Shown here: positions 15,212-24,757 of the stretch, in pieces
Position numbering within the stretch: the first letter of the stretch is position 1
Layout: every line of letters starts with the position of its first letter
NCBI RefSeq assembly: GCF_000282355.1
Contig: NZ_AKJL01000074.1
Span: forward strand, 1 to 35,964
DNA from: Pseudomonas sp. GM49
Lineage (GTDB): Bacteria > Pseudomonadota > Gammaproteobacteria > Pseudomonadales > Pseudomonadaceae
Reading direction: 5' to 3'
DNA length: 35,964 bases
Translations under genes and position numbers: made by a program
Notes under the pieces: generated by a model
Seen by the model: the letters and a program-made list of their open reading frames with translations, nothing else
Told to the model about the DNA's origin: nothing
The model's database searches: none

Positions 15212-18100
15212 ATGGCTAATTCACTTGGCACGCTGACGCTCGATCTGATCGCGCGCATTGGCGGTTTTACTGGGCCTCTTGATAAAGCCGAGGTGGCGGC
15301 TCGAAAGTCAGGCAAAGGAATTGCCGACTCGGCGAACATGGCCTCGCTCGCCTGGACCGCTCTGGGCGAAGTCGTTGCAGGTGCTGTTGCCGGCTTTTCG
15401 GTGGGCGCGGTTCTGACCAGCTTCATCACCGAGACTCGGGATGCTGAAAAAGAACAGGCGCAACTTGCCGCCGTGCTGAAGTCCACCGGGGAATCGGCGG
15501 GCTTCAGTCGCGATCAGCTCAACGAAATGGCTGATGCCATGGAGAAAGCCACCACCTTTTCAGGTGGCGATATCAACCAGGCACAGACAGCGCTACTTGC
15601 CTTCACTGGCGTTGTGGGCACTCAGTTCACGCGAGCGCTACAGGCTGCTTCGGATATGGCTGCCCGCACAGGTACCACCGTGCAGCAGGCTGCCGAAACT
15701 ATTGGTCGCGCACTGGACGTTCCAACAGACGGCCTCAGTTCGCTGAGTAAGCAAGGTTTCAGATTTACCGAAGATCAGAAGAAACTTGCGGAATCACTTG
15801 AGTCCGTGGGTGATGTGGCAGGTGCTCAGGGCATTATCCTGAAAGCGCTCGAGGAATCGTATGGCGGTGCCGCTGCGGCTGCCCGGGATACCTTCGGCGG
15901 TTCACTGGACGCATTGCGTAACACTGTTGCCGGCCTCCTGACCGGGGAGGGCGGTCTTGGCAGTGCTCGCACTGTGATCGAGGAAGTGAATAGTGCCCTC
16001 GGGTCTCCGGCTGCGCGCACGGCTTTGGGATTGACTGCTCAGGCCGCGACCGCCTTGGCCGTTGTTCTGACCACCCGCCTTGCAGCAAGCGCCGCCGGCA
16101 CCGCGATAGCTTTCGCCGCAGCTCAAGTCGAAGCTGTTCGCTACCAACTGGCGCTGGCCCGTATGGCCGGTGTGGCTCCGGCTACTGCGGCCGGGCTTGT
16201 AGGAATAGGCGTAGCAGCTCGTGGCGCCTCGGCAGCTATGGCACTGCTTGGCGGTCCAGTAGGAGTGGTCCTGCTCGCAGCCAGTGCGCTGGCCTACTTC
16301 GCGATGAGCGGCGATGACGCGGACGAGTCGGCCACATCACTGACCAACAAGATCGACTTCCTGAACAAGTCGTTCGATGGATTCACCAAGAATCAAGCCG
16401 CAGCCGCTCTGCAAGACATCAATCAGGATTTGATGGATGCGCAGTTACGCGCCATCGACGCAGAGAGCGCGGTTTCGCAGTATCAGCGATTGCTGCGTGA
16501 TCATCCGAATGACGCCCGTCAGCGTGAGTGGAACGAATCGCTGATCACCGCTCAGGGCGAACTGGATACAGCGCGCCAAAAGGTTGAGGCCTTCGGCGCG
16601 CAGATCAATGTGCTGAACGGAATCCTTGCCGCTCCTGTGGTGGTTGAGCAGTCGAAGGCATTCAAGGACCTGGCCAAGACACTCGACGAGCAAATACTGC
16701 TCTCGGGCAAAAAGACGAACGCCGATAAGCTTGCGGCCCGCATAGGGGCGGGTCTTGTCACCGGCCTGAAAGAGGGCGAGGGCGAGTTGCTGGTAGCCAA
16801 GGCGAAAACCTTGGACGCAAGCGAGGCGGCTATTGAAGCAGAGAAGAAAAGCGCAGCGGCTTCGAAGCAGGCCGCTACAGCCGCAGCCACCGCCGCGACA
16901 GCACTGACCAAGCGAGGTGAGGATGCTGTCACTGACTACCAGCGCCAGATCGCGCTGATCAATACTTCTGTAGATGCACAGAAGAAAGCCACGGAAGCGG
17001 ACAAGCTCAGGTTTGAATTGGCTTCCGGCAAGTTGGTTGGCATCAATGCAACTCAGCAGAAGCGCTTGGAGGGCCTGGCTGCGGAACTGGATGTACTCCA
17101 AAAGCTCAAGGTTGCCAATGAGGAGTCGGCCAAGTCAGCGGCTTTTGCAGCAAATCTTCGCGCGGAAAACGATACCGTTCGTACCGGTTTCGATATGGAT
17201 CTTGCTGGCGCCGCCATGGGGGAACAAACCCGGGATCGGATGAGACAGGATCTGGCGCTTCAGCAAGATTACAACCGGCAGGTGGCCGATCTTCAGAAGC
17301 AACTGAACGCCGGCGATATCACCCAAAGCTTGTATGACACCGAAACCGAAATGCTCCGGGAAGCTCTGGCCGAGCGGGTGCTCCTGCAAGAGGACTACTA
17401 CAACAGAGTGGATAGTCTTCAGAACGACGGGGTGACTGGGTTCATCAGCGGCATGGCCACTCAAGCCGAAGCCAGCATGGACCTTTACGGCACCATGCAG
17501 AGCGTGGGGGCAGAGACTTTTCACAATCTTACCGATGCCATTACGGAATGGGCTGAAACCGGCAAGCTTGACGCCCAAGGGTTGGCGGCCAGCTTTATCC
17601 AGTCTGTCGGCCATGCCCTGCTTTCATACGCAGCCGCGCAAGTGGCGATGGCAGGCCTCAGCGCATTCAGCGCCATGATCGGCATCCCATTCGTTGGACC
17701 CGTTGTAGCACCCGGTGCGGCCATCGCAGCGACTGCTGCTGCGGGAGTGATGATGACAGCCGTGGGTTCTGCTCTGGATGGTCAGGCGCACGACGGTATC
17801 GATTACGTGCCGGCGGATGGAACCTGGAATCTCAAGAAAGGTGAGCGGGTCACCACGTCTCAGACCAGTGCAAAGCTGGACCGTACGCTCGAGAGGGTGA
17901 GTCAGGGGAGCAACAACAATGGCCCGTCAGCGGCCCCGGTCATCAACCTAATCGAGGACGCCAGTCGCGCGGGCCAGGTCAATCGTCGCCAACTCGGCGA
18001 ACAGGATGTGATCGACATCTGCGTTGCCAACATTCGCGGCGAGAAAGAGCTGCACCAGGTAAACCAAGAGAAGTACGGTTTGCAGTCACAAGGTGCCTAA
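15212..18100 (+). CDS. Tail tape measure protein
   Basis: The 962-residue protein begins MANSLGTLTLDLIARIGGFT. It has a long helical, Ala/Lys/Glu-rich body, hydrophobic stretches at about 280-370 (RGASAAMALLGGPVGVVLLA) and a lambda H-like C-terminus (SFIQSVGHALLSYAAAQVAM, then GLSAFSAMIGIPFVGPVVAP). GGAG lies ahead of the ATG. It sets tail length and enters the cell with the DNA; at the usual scaling of about 0.15 nm per residue the tail would be roughly 140-145 nm (inference). Confidence 0.93.
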   Translation: MANSLGTLTLDLIARIGGFTGPLDKAEVAARKSGKGIADSANMASLAWTALGEVVAGAVAGFSVGAVLTSFITETRDAEKEQAQLAAVLKSTGESAGFSRDQLNEMADAMEKATTFSGGDINQAQTALLAFTGVVGTQFTRALQAASDMAARTGTTVQQAAETIGRALDVPTDGLSSLSKQGFRFTEDQKKLAESLESVGDVAGAQGIILKALEESYGGAAAAARDTFGGSLDALRNTVAGLLTGEGGLGSARTVIEEVNSALGSPAARTALGLTAQAATALAVVLTTRLAASAAGTAIAFAAAQVEAVRYQLALARMAGVAPATAAGLVGIGVAARGASAAMALLGGPVGVVLLAASALAYFAMSGDDADESATSLTNKIDFLNKSFDGFTKNQAAAALQDINQDLMDAQLRAIDAESAVSQYQRLLRDHPNDARQREWNESLITAQGELDTARQKVEAFGAQINVLNGILAAPVVVEQSKAFKDLAKTLDEQILLSGKKTNADKLAARIGAGLVTGLKEGEGELLVAKAKTLDASEAAIEAEKKSAAASKQAATAAATAATALTKRGEDAVTDYQRQIALINTSVDAQKKATEADKLRFELASGKLVGINATQQKRLEGLAAELDVLQKLKVANEESAKSAAFAANLRAENDTVRTGFDMDLAGAAMGEQTRDRMRQDLALQQDYNRQVADLQKQLNAGDITQSLYDTETEMLREALAERVLLQEDYYNRVDSLQNDGVTGFISGMATQAEASMDLYGTMQSVGAETFHNLTDAITEWAETGKLDAQGLAASFIQSVGHALLSYAAAQVAMAGLSAFSAMIGIPFVGPVVAPGAAIAATAAAGVMMTAVGSALDGQAHDGIDYVPADGTWNLKKGERVTTSQTSAKLDRTLERVSQGSNNNGPSAAPVINLIEDASRAGQVNRRQLGEQDVIDICVANIRGEKELHQVNQEKYGLQSQGA

Positions 18101-18144
18101 TTCGTTAACAGAGGGTCTCTTGCTAGGGGCCGCGTGGAGCTCCA

Positions 18145-18630
18145 ATGAGCAACCCTATCAACATCGCCTACGCCTCAGTCGGCAACGACCTGTTCGTCGA
18201 TACGATCGAGGCGACCTGTTCCGCGTGGGCGACACCGATCCTCATCTGCTCTGGCTATGACGACCGCGTCTGCGTAACAGAGGACGGGCGTACGCTCGTC
18301 TTTTTGGCGATGGCGGTGGAAGAGGCCCTGCCCGTGCGAGATAACAGCGGGTACCAGAACCTGAACATTGCCCTGGACAACACCGACGGCAAGGTTCAGG
18401 CGGCCATCGAACTGGCGCGTGCAGCATCGGCGCGCATCGTCCTGACGAAGCGTCGATACCTCGAAAGCAATCTGACCTACCCGGCAGAGCGCTATCGGCT
18501 ATCGGTGCTTAATCGGCAGTACGCCAACGACGTGGCCACGCTGACCTGCGGCCTGTTCGACCTGCTGGGAACGGCTCACCCACGCAACAAGCTGACTGCC
18601 GCCGTCGCGCCTGGGCTGATCTTCATATGA
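18145..18630 (+). CDS. Tail protein, DUF1833 family
   Basis: This 161-residue protein has the DUF1833 pattern: ILICSGYDDRVCVTEDGRTL, then FLAMAVEEALPVRDNSGYQN and YPAERYRLSVLNRQYANDVA. In siphoviruses of this type it replaces the lambda M/L position between tape measure and the NlpC/P60 protein and is expected at the tail tip. It overlaps the next gene by four bases. Confidence 0.8.
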   Translation: MSNPINIAYASVGNDLFVDTIEATCSAWATPILICSGYDDRVCVTEDGRTLVFLAMAVEEALPVRDNSGYQNLNIALDNTDGKVQAAIELARAASARIVLTKRRYLESNLTYPAERYRLSVLNRQYANDVATLTCGLFDLLGTAHPRNKLTAAVAPGLIFI

Positions 18631-19010
18631 AAGGCATTGCGGATTACCTGTCGGCACCTTACCGGGACGGCGCGCGCGGGCCGCTGGCTTTCGACTGCTA
18701 TGGCCTGGTCAACGCCGTGCGGCACGAAGTGTTCGGCCTGCCGCTGATGCCATCACTGGGCGGTGTCGGGCGGTCCAAGTTGCGCGAGAACACCAAGGCC
18801 TACCGAGAGATCAGCGCCGGCCTGGAAGAGTGTCCTCCAGAGCCTGGCGCCATTGCCTCGGCGCTGATTGGAGAGTTCCTGGATCACGTCGGCGTGGTCG
18901 TGTACCTGGACGGCCAGCTGAAGGTGCTCGACACCAATCCGGGAGGCCCCCGCATTCGCACCGTGCGCGACTTCGAGTCGCGTTATCAACGAGTGGTGTA
19001 TTACCGATGA
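18627..19010 (+). CDS. NlpC/P60-family tail-tip hydrolase (lambda K-like)
   Basis: This 127-residue protein has a catalytic Cys24 in AFDCYGLV and His87 in FLDHVGVVVYL, followed by a polar third residue near N104 (LDTNPGG). NlpC/P60 domains at tail tips cleave peptidoglycan peptides during DNA entry. Coupled by ATGA overlaps to DUF1833 before it and the J-like gene after it. Confidence 0.88.
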   Translation: MKGIADYLSAPYRDGARGPLAFDCYGLVNAVRHEVFGLPLMPSLGGVGRSKLRENTKAYREISAGLEECPPEPGAIASALIGEFLDHVGVVVYLDGQLKVLDTNPGGPRIRTVRDFESRYQRVVYYR

Positions 19011-22000
19011 TCGAATTCTTCCCCAACAAAATGGCCGACTCGCAGCCGCTGGCCACGTTCACGACTGACCGGCGCATGACCCTGGAAGAGTGGCTGCTTG
19101 AACAAACCCCGCTGTATAAGCGCGGCAATGCCCAGCCGGTCAGTATCGCTATCAACGGCGAAATGATCGAGGCGCGTCTTTGGCACAAGGTCAAGTTCAG
19201 GCCGGCCGATCATGTGCAGGTCTGGAACGAGCCGAAAGGTTCTGACCCGTTCACTATCACAGCCCTACTGATTGTTGGTGCATTTGCCGCGACCAAGCTG
19301 CTCATGCCAAAGATGCCAGGGATGCCGTCCAATTCAGGCGTTGCCCAGGGCAGCCCGCTCGATGAGGCCAGCGCCAAGGGCAACAAAGTCAAGCTGGGCG
19401 AACTGATCCGCAACATCGCCGGGCATCAGAAGGTGTACCCGTCGTACCTGGCCGAGCCGCGCACCTGGTTTGCCGCACCGCGCGAAAAGTGGGTGGAGAT
19501 GCTGCTGTACGTCTCCGAAGGCGCAGTGGACATGCCCATCAACAAGCTCAAGGTGGGCGAAACCCCGCTGATTTCCCTTGGCACCGACGCTCAAGTGTCG
19601 ATCTACGCGCCCGGCGCGGACGTGTCCGCCGATACCGCCTCGTGGTTGTGGTTCAACGCCAAAGAGGTGGGCGCCAGTTCCAGTGGTACGTCAGGGCTGG
19701 AGTTGACCGTATCGACCAACATCACCCCGTCAGCCGCGGCCTCGGCCTATCAGTTCAACGGAGATACGATTGCAATTCCGGCCGGCGCGGGCAGCTTCCC
19801 GGCAGACTGGGAGACAGGCCTGGTTATCCGTGCGCTCGCCCCGTACACGTACACCGTGGTCGACGGCGGGCCGGGTCGCGACATCGTACAAGGCCCACTG
19901 GAAATGCTCGCCCCGGTGCCCGGCATGCTCATCGAGGTGGCTGGCGCCAACGCGGGCAACTACGTCGTCAACAGCTTCACACCGTATGCGCCAGCCGTTC
20001 CCCCGACAGCGGGTACCGCTTCGACGATTCTCGGCTCGAGCATTCCGGCGCGCTATGACTTCGACGTGACGCCGCTGTCGGTCACCGTGACGCTGGGAGG
20101 CGCGCCGTATGCGGTCAACCTGACAACGGCAACGACCAACCTTGCTGGCCTGGTATCGGCCTTCAATACGGCCAAGGGTTCGGCGCCATTCATTGCCAGC
20201 GCTTCATCTGGTCGGCTACTGATCACTCAGTTCGGCACCTTTGGCGGCGAGAGCATGGTTGCCACCGGCGGTGTCGATATCCTCGGCAGCAGCCCGACCA
20301 ATACCACCGGCACGCCAGCCAGTGCCGGCACGCCCGAAGTACCGGCGCAAATGACTTTGGACTACGACGGCGGCGCACCGGTTAATGGTCTGGCGCTGGG
20401 CTCCGGCTTGGCCACCATCGGGCCACGCGGCCTGCGCTACCGGATCACGGCGTTCGGCGCCTCGATCATGACGGTTGACCGGCTCACCGCGTCGGGATCG
20501 GTTGATGCCGGCTGGATCGGATTCAATGCGATGGAAACCGTAAACGGCGTGGTCAGCCTCGATCCATCCAGCCTAGAGGGCGGATATCGTGGTCCGTACT
20601 CGTGTTCGCCAGAGGCGGAAAAGGTGATACGCATCGAGTGGACCGTGACTTACAACAATGGACTGATCGGTCTAGGCCGAAAAGGTGATGAATACACGAT
20701 CTACTCGCAGCATCAGTTCGAGTATCGCGACATGGATGTTGCCGGCGCGTGGACCGTTATCACGAAATCGGTCACAGGGCATTCGCGGGATGCGCAAGGC
20801 TTCACTTTTTGGGTCGATCTTCCGTACCCGATGCGACCGGAATGCCGAATCAAGCGCCTGCCAAAAGGTGGCGGCGCCAACAGCGGCGAGTGGATCGATA
20901 GCCCGGCCTGGGAAAGCCTACGCGGCCTGCGTCAGACGCGACCGACCAGCTACCCGGGCATGACCGTTATGTCGGTGAAAATTCGCGGCGGTGATCGGCT
21001 GTCTGCGCAAGCGGAAAGTCAGGTCAACGGGGAGGCAACCCGCGTGCTACCGGTTCGCTCTGGCGGGGTTTGGCAGGCGCCGGTAGCAACTCGCGGCATC
21101 GTGCCCTGGTGCCTCAATGTGCTGAAGTCGCTGGGCTATGAAGACGGCGACATCGACCTGGCCGAGTGGGATCGGCTGGACCCGGTGTTCAACGCCGCCG
21201 GCCAGTATTACGACGAGACCATCGACGACAGCAGTACTGCCAAGGATCGGATCAACGATGCGCTGGCGTGCGGCTTTGCCGAGCTGACCATCAAGAACGG
21301 ACTGGTCAGCCTGGTGCGTGACGAGCCGCGGGCGATATTTGATATCACCTACGGCCCGAAGACGCAGACCTACTCCCCGCAGAACATGACCAAGAAGCTC
21401 AGCATCGCCGGGCCGCTGACCTCGCTCAACGACTTCGACGGCGTGGATGTCGAGTATTACTCGAACATCACCTGGGCCTGGGAGACGGTGCCATGCCGCT
21501 GGCCAGGCGATGCCGGCAACAAGGTCGAGAAGGTCAAGCTGCCGGGCGTGGGCGACAAGAACCGCGCCTATCAGTTCGGCATGCGCCGTCGCGGTCACCA
21601 GAAGTTCCGCCAAGACACCTACACCTGGGAAACCGAACTGGCCGGCATGAACTCTGGTTACCTGAGCTTCTGCGCGGTGGCCAGCGATACCCCCGGGCAA
21701 TGTCAGAGCGCCGAGCTTGTCAGCGTTACGGCGATTACCGGCGGATTCCTGCTGGAGTCGTCAGAGCCGATCGACTGGTCAGTACCTGAGACCTACAAAG
21801 TCGGCATCAGTCGTACTGATGGCTCTCTCTCGGGCCCCTACCAAGGCACTGCAATCGACGATTACAACGTCCAGGTCGCCGATATCGACTTTGTGCCAGA
21901 CACCAGCATGAGCGGAAACATGTCGCTTCCTCAGCTGCTGATCGGGCCGGCGTCGAAGTGGGCCTACCCGGTGCTCGTCACGCGCTCCGACCCATCCAAC

Positions 22001-22072
22001 GGCAACGTCGCACTCAAGGGCATGCCCTATGACGCCCGCGTTTACACCTACGACAGCGCTCCGGCGCCATAA
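19007..22072 (+). CDS. Central tail-tip protein, lambda J-like
   Basis: The ATG at 19007 overlaps the NlpC/P60 stop and gives 1021 residues; the in-frame extension to 18830 is a shadow over the previous gene. The N-terminal about 75 residues (FTTDRRMTLEEWLLEQ ... ADHVQVWNEPKGSDPF) resemble the beta-grasp, lambda I-like segment fused ahead of J in this phage type. A hydrophobic segment (TITALLIVGAFAATKLL) follows, then the hub/baseplate region (LRNIAGHQKVYPSYL in variant form) and fibronectin-like C-terminal strands. It forms the tail hub and probably the primary receptor contact. Confidence 0.85.
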   Translation: MIEFFPNKMADSQPLATFTTDRRMTLEEWLLEQTPLYKRGNAQPVSIAINGEMIEARLWHKVKFRPADHVQVWNEPKGSDPFTITALLIVGAFAATKLLMPKMPGMPSNSGVAQGSPLDEASAKGNKVKLGELIRNIAGHQKVYPSYLAEPRTWFAAPREKWVEMLLYVSEGAVDMPINKLKVGETPLISLGTDAQVSIYAPGADVSADTASWLWFNAKEVGASSSGTSGLELTVSTNITPSAAASAYQFNGDTIAIPAGAGSFPADWETGLVIRALAPYTYTVVDGGPGRDIVQGPLEMLAPVPGMLIEVAGANAGNYVVNSFTPYAPAVPPTAGTASTILGSSIPARYDFDVTPLSVTVTLGGAPYAVNLTTATTNLAGLVSAFNTAKGSAPFIASASSGRLLITQFGTFGGESMVATGGVDILGSSPTNTTGTPASAGTPEVPAQMTLDYDGGAPVNGLALGSGLATIGPRGLRYRITAFGASIMTVDRLTASGSVDAGWIGFNAMETVNGVVSLDPSSLEGGYRGPYSCSPEAEKVIRIEWTVTYNNGLIGLGRKGDEYTIYSQHQFEYRDMDVAGAWTVITKSVTGHSRDAQGFTFWVDLPYPMRPECRIKRLPKGGGANSGEWIDSPAWESLRGLRQTRPTSYPGMTVMSVKIRGGDRLSAQAESQVNGEATRVLPVRSGGVWQAPVATRGIVPWCLNVLKSLGYEDGDIDLAEWDRLDPVFNAAGQYYDETIDDSSTAKDRINDALACGFAELTIKNGLVSLVRDEPRAIFDITYGPKTQTYSPQNMTKKLSIAGPLTSLNDFDGVDVEYYSNITWAWETVPCRWPGDAGNKVEKVKLPGVGDKNRAYQFGMRRRGHQKFRQDTYTWETELAGMNSGYLSFCAVASDTPGQCQSAELVSVTAITGGFLLESSEPIDWSVPETYKVGISRTDGSLSGPYQGTAIDDYNVQVADIDFVPDTSMSGNMSLPQLLIGPASKWAYPVLVTRSDPSNGNVALKGMPYDARVYTYDSAPAP

Positions 22073-22081
22073 GGACGGCAA

Positions 22082-22543
22082 ATGATCCAGTACCCGGAAG
22101 GTCTTCCGCTTCCGTTGAGGGAAGGGTACGGCTTTAACCCCGTCAGCCCGATGAAATCAACACCACTGGTGACAGGTAAGAAAATCCGGCGTCGCGCCTT
22201 TAAGAGCGTTCCGACAAGAACCTCAGTCACCTGGTTGCTCAGTTCTTCCGAGGCTCAATTGTTTGAAGGCTGGTTCGAGCACGTTCTAATTTCTGGTTCA
22301 CTGGCATTTGACTGTCCATTCAAAACGCCGCTCGGGCTCGAGAACCATCAGGCGAATTTTGACGACATATACACCGGTCCAGAATTGGTCGGCGTGGATC
22401 ACTGGCGGTTTACCGCAGAACTGTGGCTGCACAAGCGCCCCCTCATTGATGCCGAGTGGGTGCTGATCGCACCAGAATACGTCCTCTATTCCAGCATCTT
22501 CGACCGAGCAATGACTCAAAGGTGGCCACGCCACACCGGCTGA
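22082..22543 (+). CDS. Conserved tail-tip associated protein
   Basis: This 153-residue protein begins MIQYPEGLPLPLREGYGFNP and contains SVPTRTSVTWLLSSSEAQLF, FDCPFKTPLGLENHQANF and VGVDHWRFTAELWLHKRP. The pattern recurs directly after J-like genes in pseudomonad siphoviruses. No domain of known function is recognised; position argues for a tail-tip or fibre-anchoring role. Confidence 0.7.
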   Translation: MIQYPEGLPLPLREGYGFNPVSPMKSTPLVTGKKIRRRAFKSVPTRTSVTWLLSSSEAQLFEGWFEHVLISGSLAFDCPFKTPLGLENHQANFDDIYTGPELVGVDHWRFTAELWLHKRPLIDAEWVLIAPEYVLYSSIFDRAMTQRWPRHTG

Positions 22544-22658
22544 TCAAGCCAAACGATCACCGCGCGTCACGAAATTTCACCGGCAGCTCGCCGGAAACTT
22601 AAATCCCAACGCTCACGACTCCGCGAACGCGCGGCGGTGTGCGCGTGCCTGCGAGAAA

Positions 22659-24683
22659 ATGCCCATGGCTTACAACACCGGCAATGCACCCGGCTCGACA
22701 TCCCCGAAGGACTTGATCGATAACGCTGAGGATTTCGACCTTCTGCTGACTGGTGTCGGGGCGCCCGTACCAAACCGCCTTGGCGTACCACTCAAGTCGT
22801 GGAAGGGGATGGAGGGTGAGCACAACGCTGACCAAATTCGACGCGAGGCTGAGTTTGATGCTGATCAGACTCGGCGGGAATCCGAACATGATGCGGATCA
22901 AGCTCGACGAGAGTCGGAGTTCGATGCCTCACAGGCCCAGCGCGAAGATGTGTTCGGCCAATTCCTTGAGGGGGCTGGCTGGACATCCTTGGGCGGTTAC
23001 GCGTCCGGGATTCCGATTGTTTCGCATAGTCAGACGGTTGAGTACGGGGGGCAGCCTTACGCGCTCAAACCATCTGTGCCTGCGTCAATTTCGGTGCCGT
23101 ACATAACGGCCGGCGATTGGACTACCGAAAGCGTCAATTTCAAGCTGGTTGGGGATAACTCCCTACGGCAGGAGATAGCCGCCCCTGATAACGACCTGAC
23201 TGGGTGGGAGCGTAGGCCGATAACTGCCGACTTCTATCTAAATCGGAAAGCGTCGCAGCAACTCTCCCTGACCGGCGTAAGTCCGTGGGAATTCAGAAAT
23301 CTAGTTACCGACAAGCCAACCCCGACGGACCCTGGTACTTGGGATTGGTCGCCAGCCGTTAATCACTCGATGTCCGAATACGGTGAGTCCGAGCTTTCAA
23401 ATGGGGTGTTCGGTGTTGCGCAGCAAATCATCGTCCCGCCTGGTGCAGTCATCACCGGCAAAGGCCCTGGGTACGCTGGCGGAACCGCGTACTCCAGCAT
23501 CCGCAGCAGTACCATCAGGCCGTGGGCCGGTTTCGTTGGCACTTCCGTAATTTCTGGCAAGGCCGTAACCCCTGACAACGTGCTGACCGCCGTTCAGTTT
23601 GCTCAGTTCAAGCTGGACTTGTCCTTGTGTGACAATCACGGTCTGGTGCTTGAGGATACTTACGATGGCGCAATAATCAGTAACGTCCACATTGTTGGTA
23701 CAAGCAAAACGAAACGGGGCCTATGGTTCAAGAAGGGAGCCTACGGACTTGGGCAAACAGTTCTTATGGAGAACTCCCAGGTTCTGGCGAGAACCAACTC
23801 GGACGGGGTTGTCGCTCCGTTTTTCGCCGAAGCGCTAAATGAATCAAACATCATCGGGTGCAAATTCTTCGGCTCTGTAGGTGGGGCCACGGCTAGCCTT
23901 GGCGCGGCGGCAGAGTTCGCCGGCTGCTCGGGCATGAACCTCTACGGTTCCAGCGTGGCGTTTGCCGATGTTGGTGTGTTGATCAGTGATGACCCTGTCC
24001 GAAAGACCATCGGCTTCTTGCAAGACGGCTGCACCTACGAAGCCCTGCGAACCACGGCAGTGAAGGCCCGCCCCGGAGCTTCCAGGAGAGCGTCTCAGCT
24101 GCGCGTTATCGCCCCGCGATACTACGACTCGGTGTTCACGTTCACAAATGCCGTTGATGTCGACAACACGGATGGCGGTTATTTCGACTGTGATTTTAAG
24201 TCGGGGATATTTGGTGCCGGCTCCACCCAAGCGACGATCGACACCCAGCGCCAACAGAATATTACCGACAGCGGCACCTTTAACTGGATCAGAAGCCGAC
24301 CTAACGCGATCGAGCAATATTCTGCGACGAATAAAAGGGCACGGTTTCTGGCTGGGCTTACTGCGGATGCTTCAATACTGGCGACTGGCGGGATTGGTCA
24401 AAATATCCGTACCTTTACGGCTAGCCCTGGTACGGTTTTAGCGACGGATCGGATACTTATTGTCAATCGCACTGCGACAGGAAACTACACGTTGTCAGCA
24501 GCTAACTCTTTTGGAACCGGAAAAGCTCAGTTACTGACGGTTAGAAACATCGGCTCTGCCTCGGCAAACTTTAGCCCAGCTGGCGCGGACACTTTAAACG
24601 GCACAGGCATGGCTTTTACCGTTCTCCCTGGAACGGTCGCAAGCTTCAGCAGTGACGGCGCTGGTGGCTGGTTCGCCCAGTAA
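22659..24683 (+). CDS. Tail fibre/tailspike with hendecad stalk and beta-helix-like body
   Basis: The 674-residue product starts at 22659 or, by family convention, at 22665 (MAYNTGNAPGSTSPKDL). The N-terminal about 50 residues attach to the virion, residues 54-97 form an 11-residue repeat stalk, and residues about 190-510 are Gly/Val/Thr/Asn-rich (PPGAVITGKGPGYAG, GLVLEDTYDGAIISNVHIVG, NGVFG) like a right-handed beta-helix of polysaccharide-cleaving or -binding spikes. The last about 100 residues form a separate beta-rich domain (ATDRILIVNRTATGNYTLSA). No tail-fibre-assembly gene follows it here. Confidence 0.75.
   Translation: MPMAYNTGNAPGSTSPKDLIDNAEDFDLLLTGVGAPVPNRLGVPLKSWKGMEGEHNADQIRREAEFDADQTRRESEHDADQARRESEFDASQAQREDVFGQFLEGAGWTSLGGYASGIPIVSHSQTVEYGGQPYALKPSVPASISVPYITAGDWTTESVNFKLVGDNSLRQEIAAPDNDLTGWERRPITADFYLNRKASQQLSLTGVSPWEFRNLVTDKPTPTDPGTWDWSPAVNHSMSEYGESELSNGVFGVAQQIIVPPGAVITGKGPGYAGGTAYSSIRSSTIRPWAGFVGTSVISGKAVTPDNVLTAVQFAQFKLDLSLCDNHGLVLEDTYDGAIISNVHIVGTSKTKRGLWFKKGAYGLGQTVLMENSQVLARTNSDGVVAPFFAEALNESNIIGCKFFGSVGGATASLGAAAEFAGCSGMNLYGSSVAFADVGVLISDDPVRKTIGFLQDGCTYEALRTTAVKARPGASRRASQLRVIAPRYYDSVFTFTNAVDVDNTDGGYFDCDFKSGIFGAGSTQATIDTQRQQNITDSGTFNWIRSRPNAIEQYSATNKRARFLAGLTADASILATGGIGQNIRTFTASPGTVLATDRILIVNRTATGNYTLSAANSFGTGKAQLLTVRNIGSASANFSPAGADTLNGTGMAFTVLPGTVASFSSDGAGGWFAQ
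22818..22949 (+). repeat. Four tandem 33-bp (11-residue) repeats in the spike stalk
   Basis: The units are EHNADQIRREA, EFDADQTRRES, EHDADQARRES and EFDASQAQRED. They keep the D-Q-x-R-R-E core and alternate EH/EF starts. An 11-residue period favours a right-handed or near-straight trimeric coiled coil, a common phage fibre stalk. Confidence 0.8.
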
Positions 24684-24730
24684 TTGATATAGTAAGGGAG
24701 ACTGGCTATATGAAGCTTAATTAAAATTCA

Positions 24731-24757
24731 AAGGCCCTTGGTTGGGCCTTTTTTATT
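24731..24757 (+). terminator. Terminator between tailspike and polysaccharide lyase, probably bidirectional
   Basis: AAGGCCC (24731-24737) pairs with GGGCCTT (24744-24750), followed by TTTTTATTT on the plus strand. Read from the other strand the stem is preceded by A-rich and followed by TTTGAATTTT, so it may also end the convergent lyase transcript, whose stop codon lies inside it. Confidence 0.8.

Noticed and set aside
18830..19006. In-frame N-terminal extension of the J-like gene
   Set aside because: It lies wholly over the NlpC/P60 gene in another frame; the ATGA overlap at 19007 and the J-like start MIEFFPNKMADSQ fit a true start.
22816..22950. CRISPR-like tandem repeats
   Set aside because: The 33-bp repeats are in-frame codon repeats of the fibre stalk, without unique spacers.
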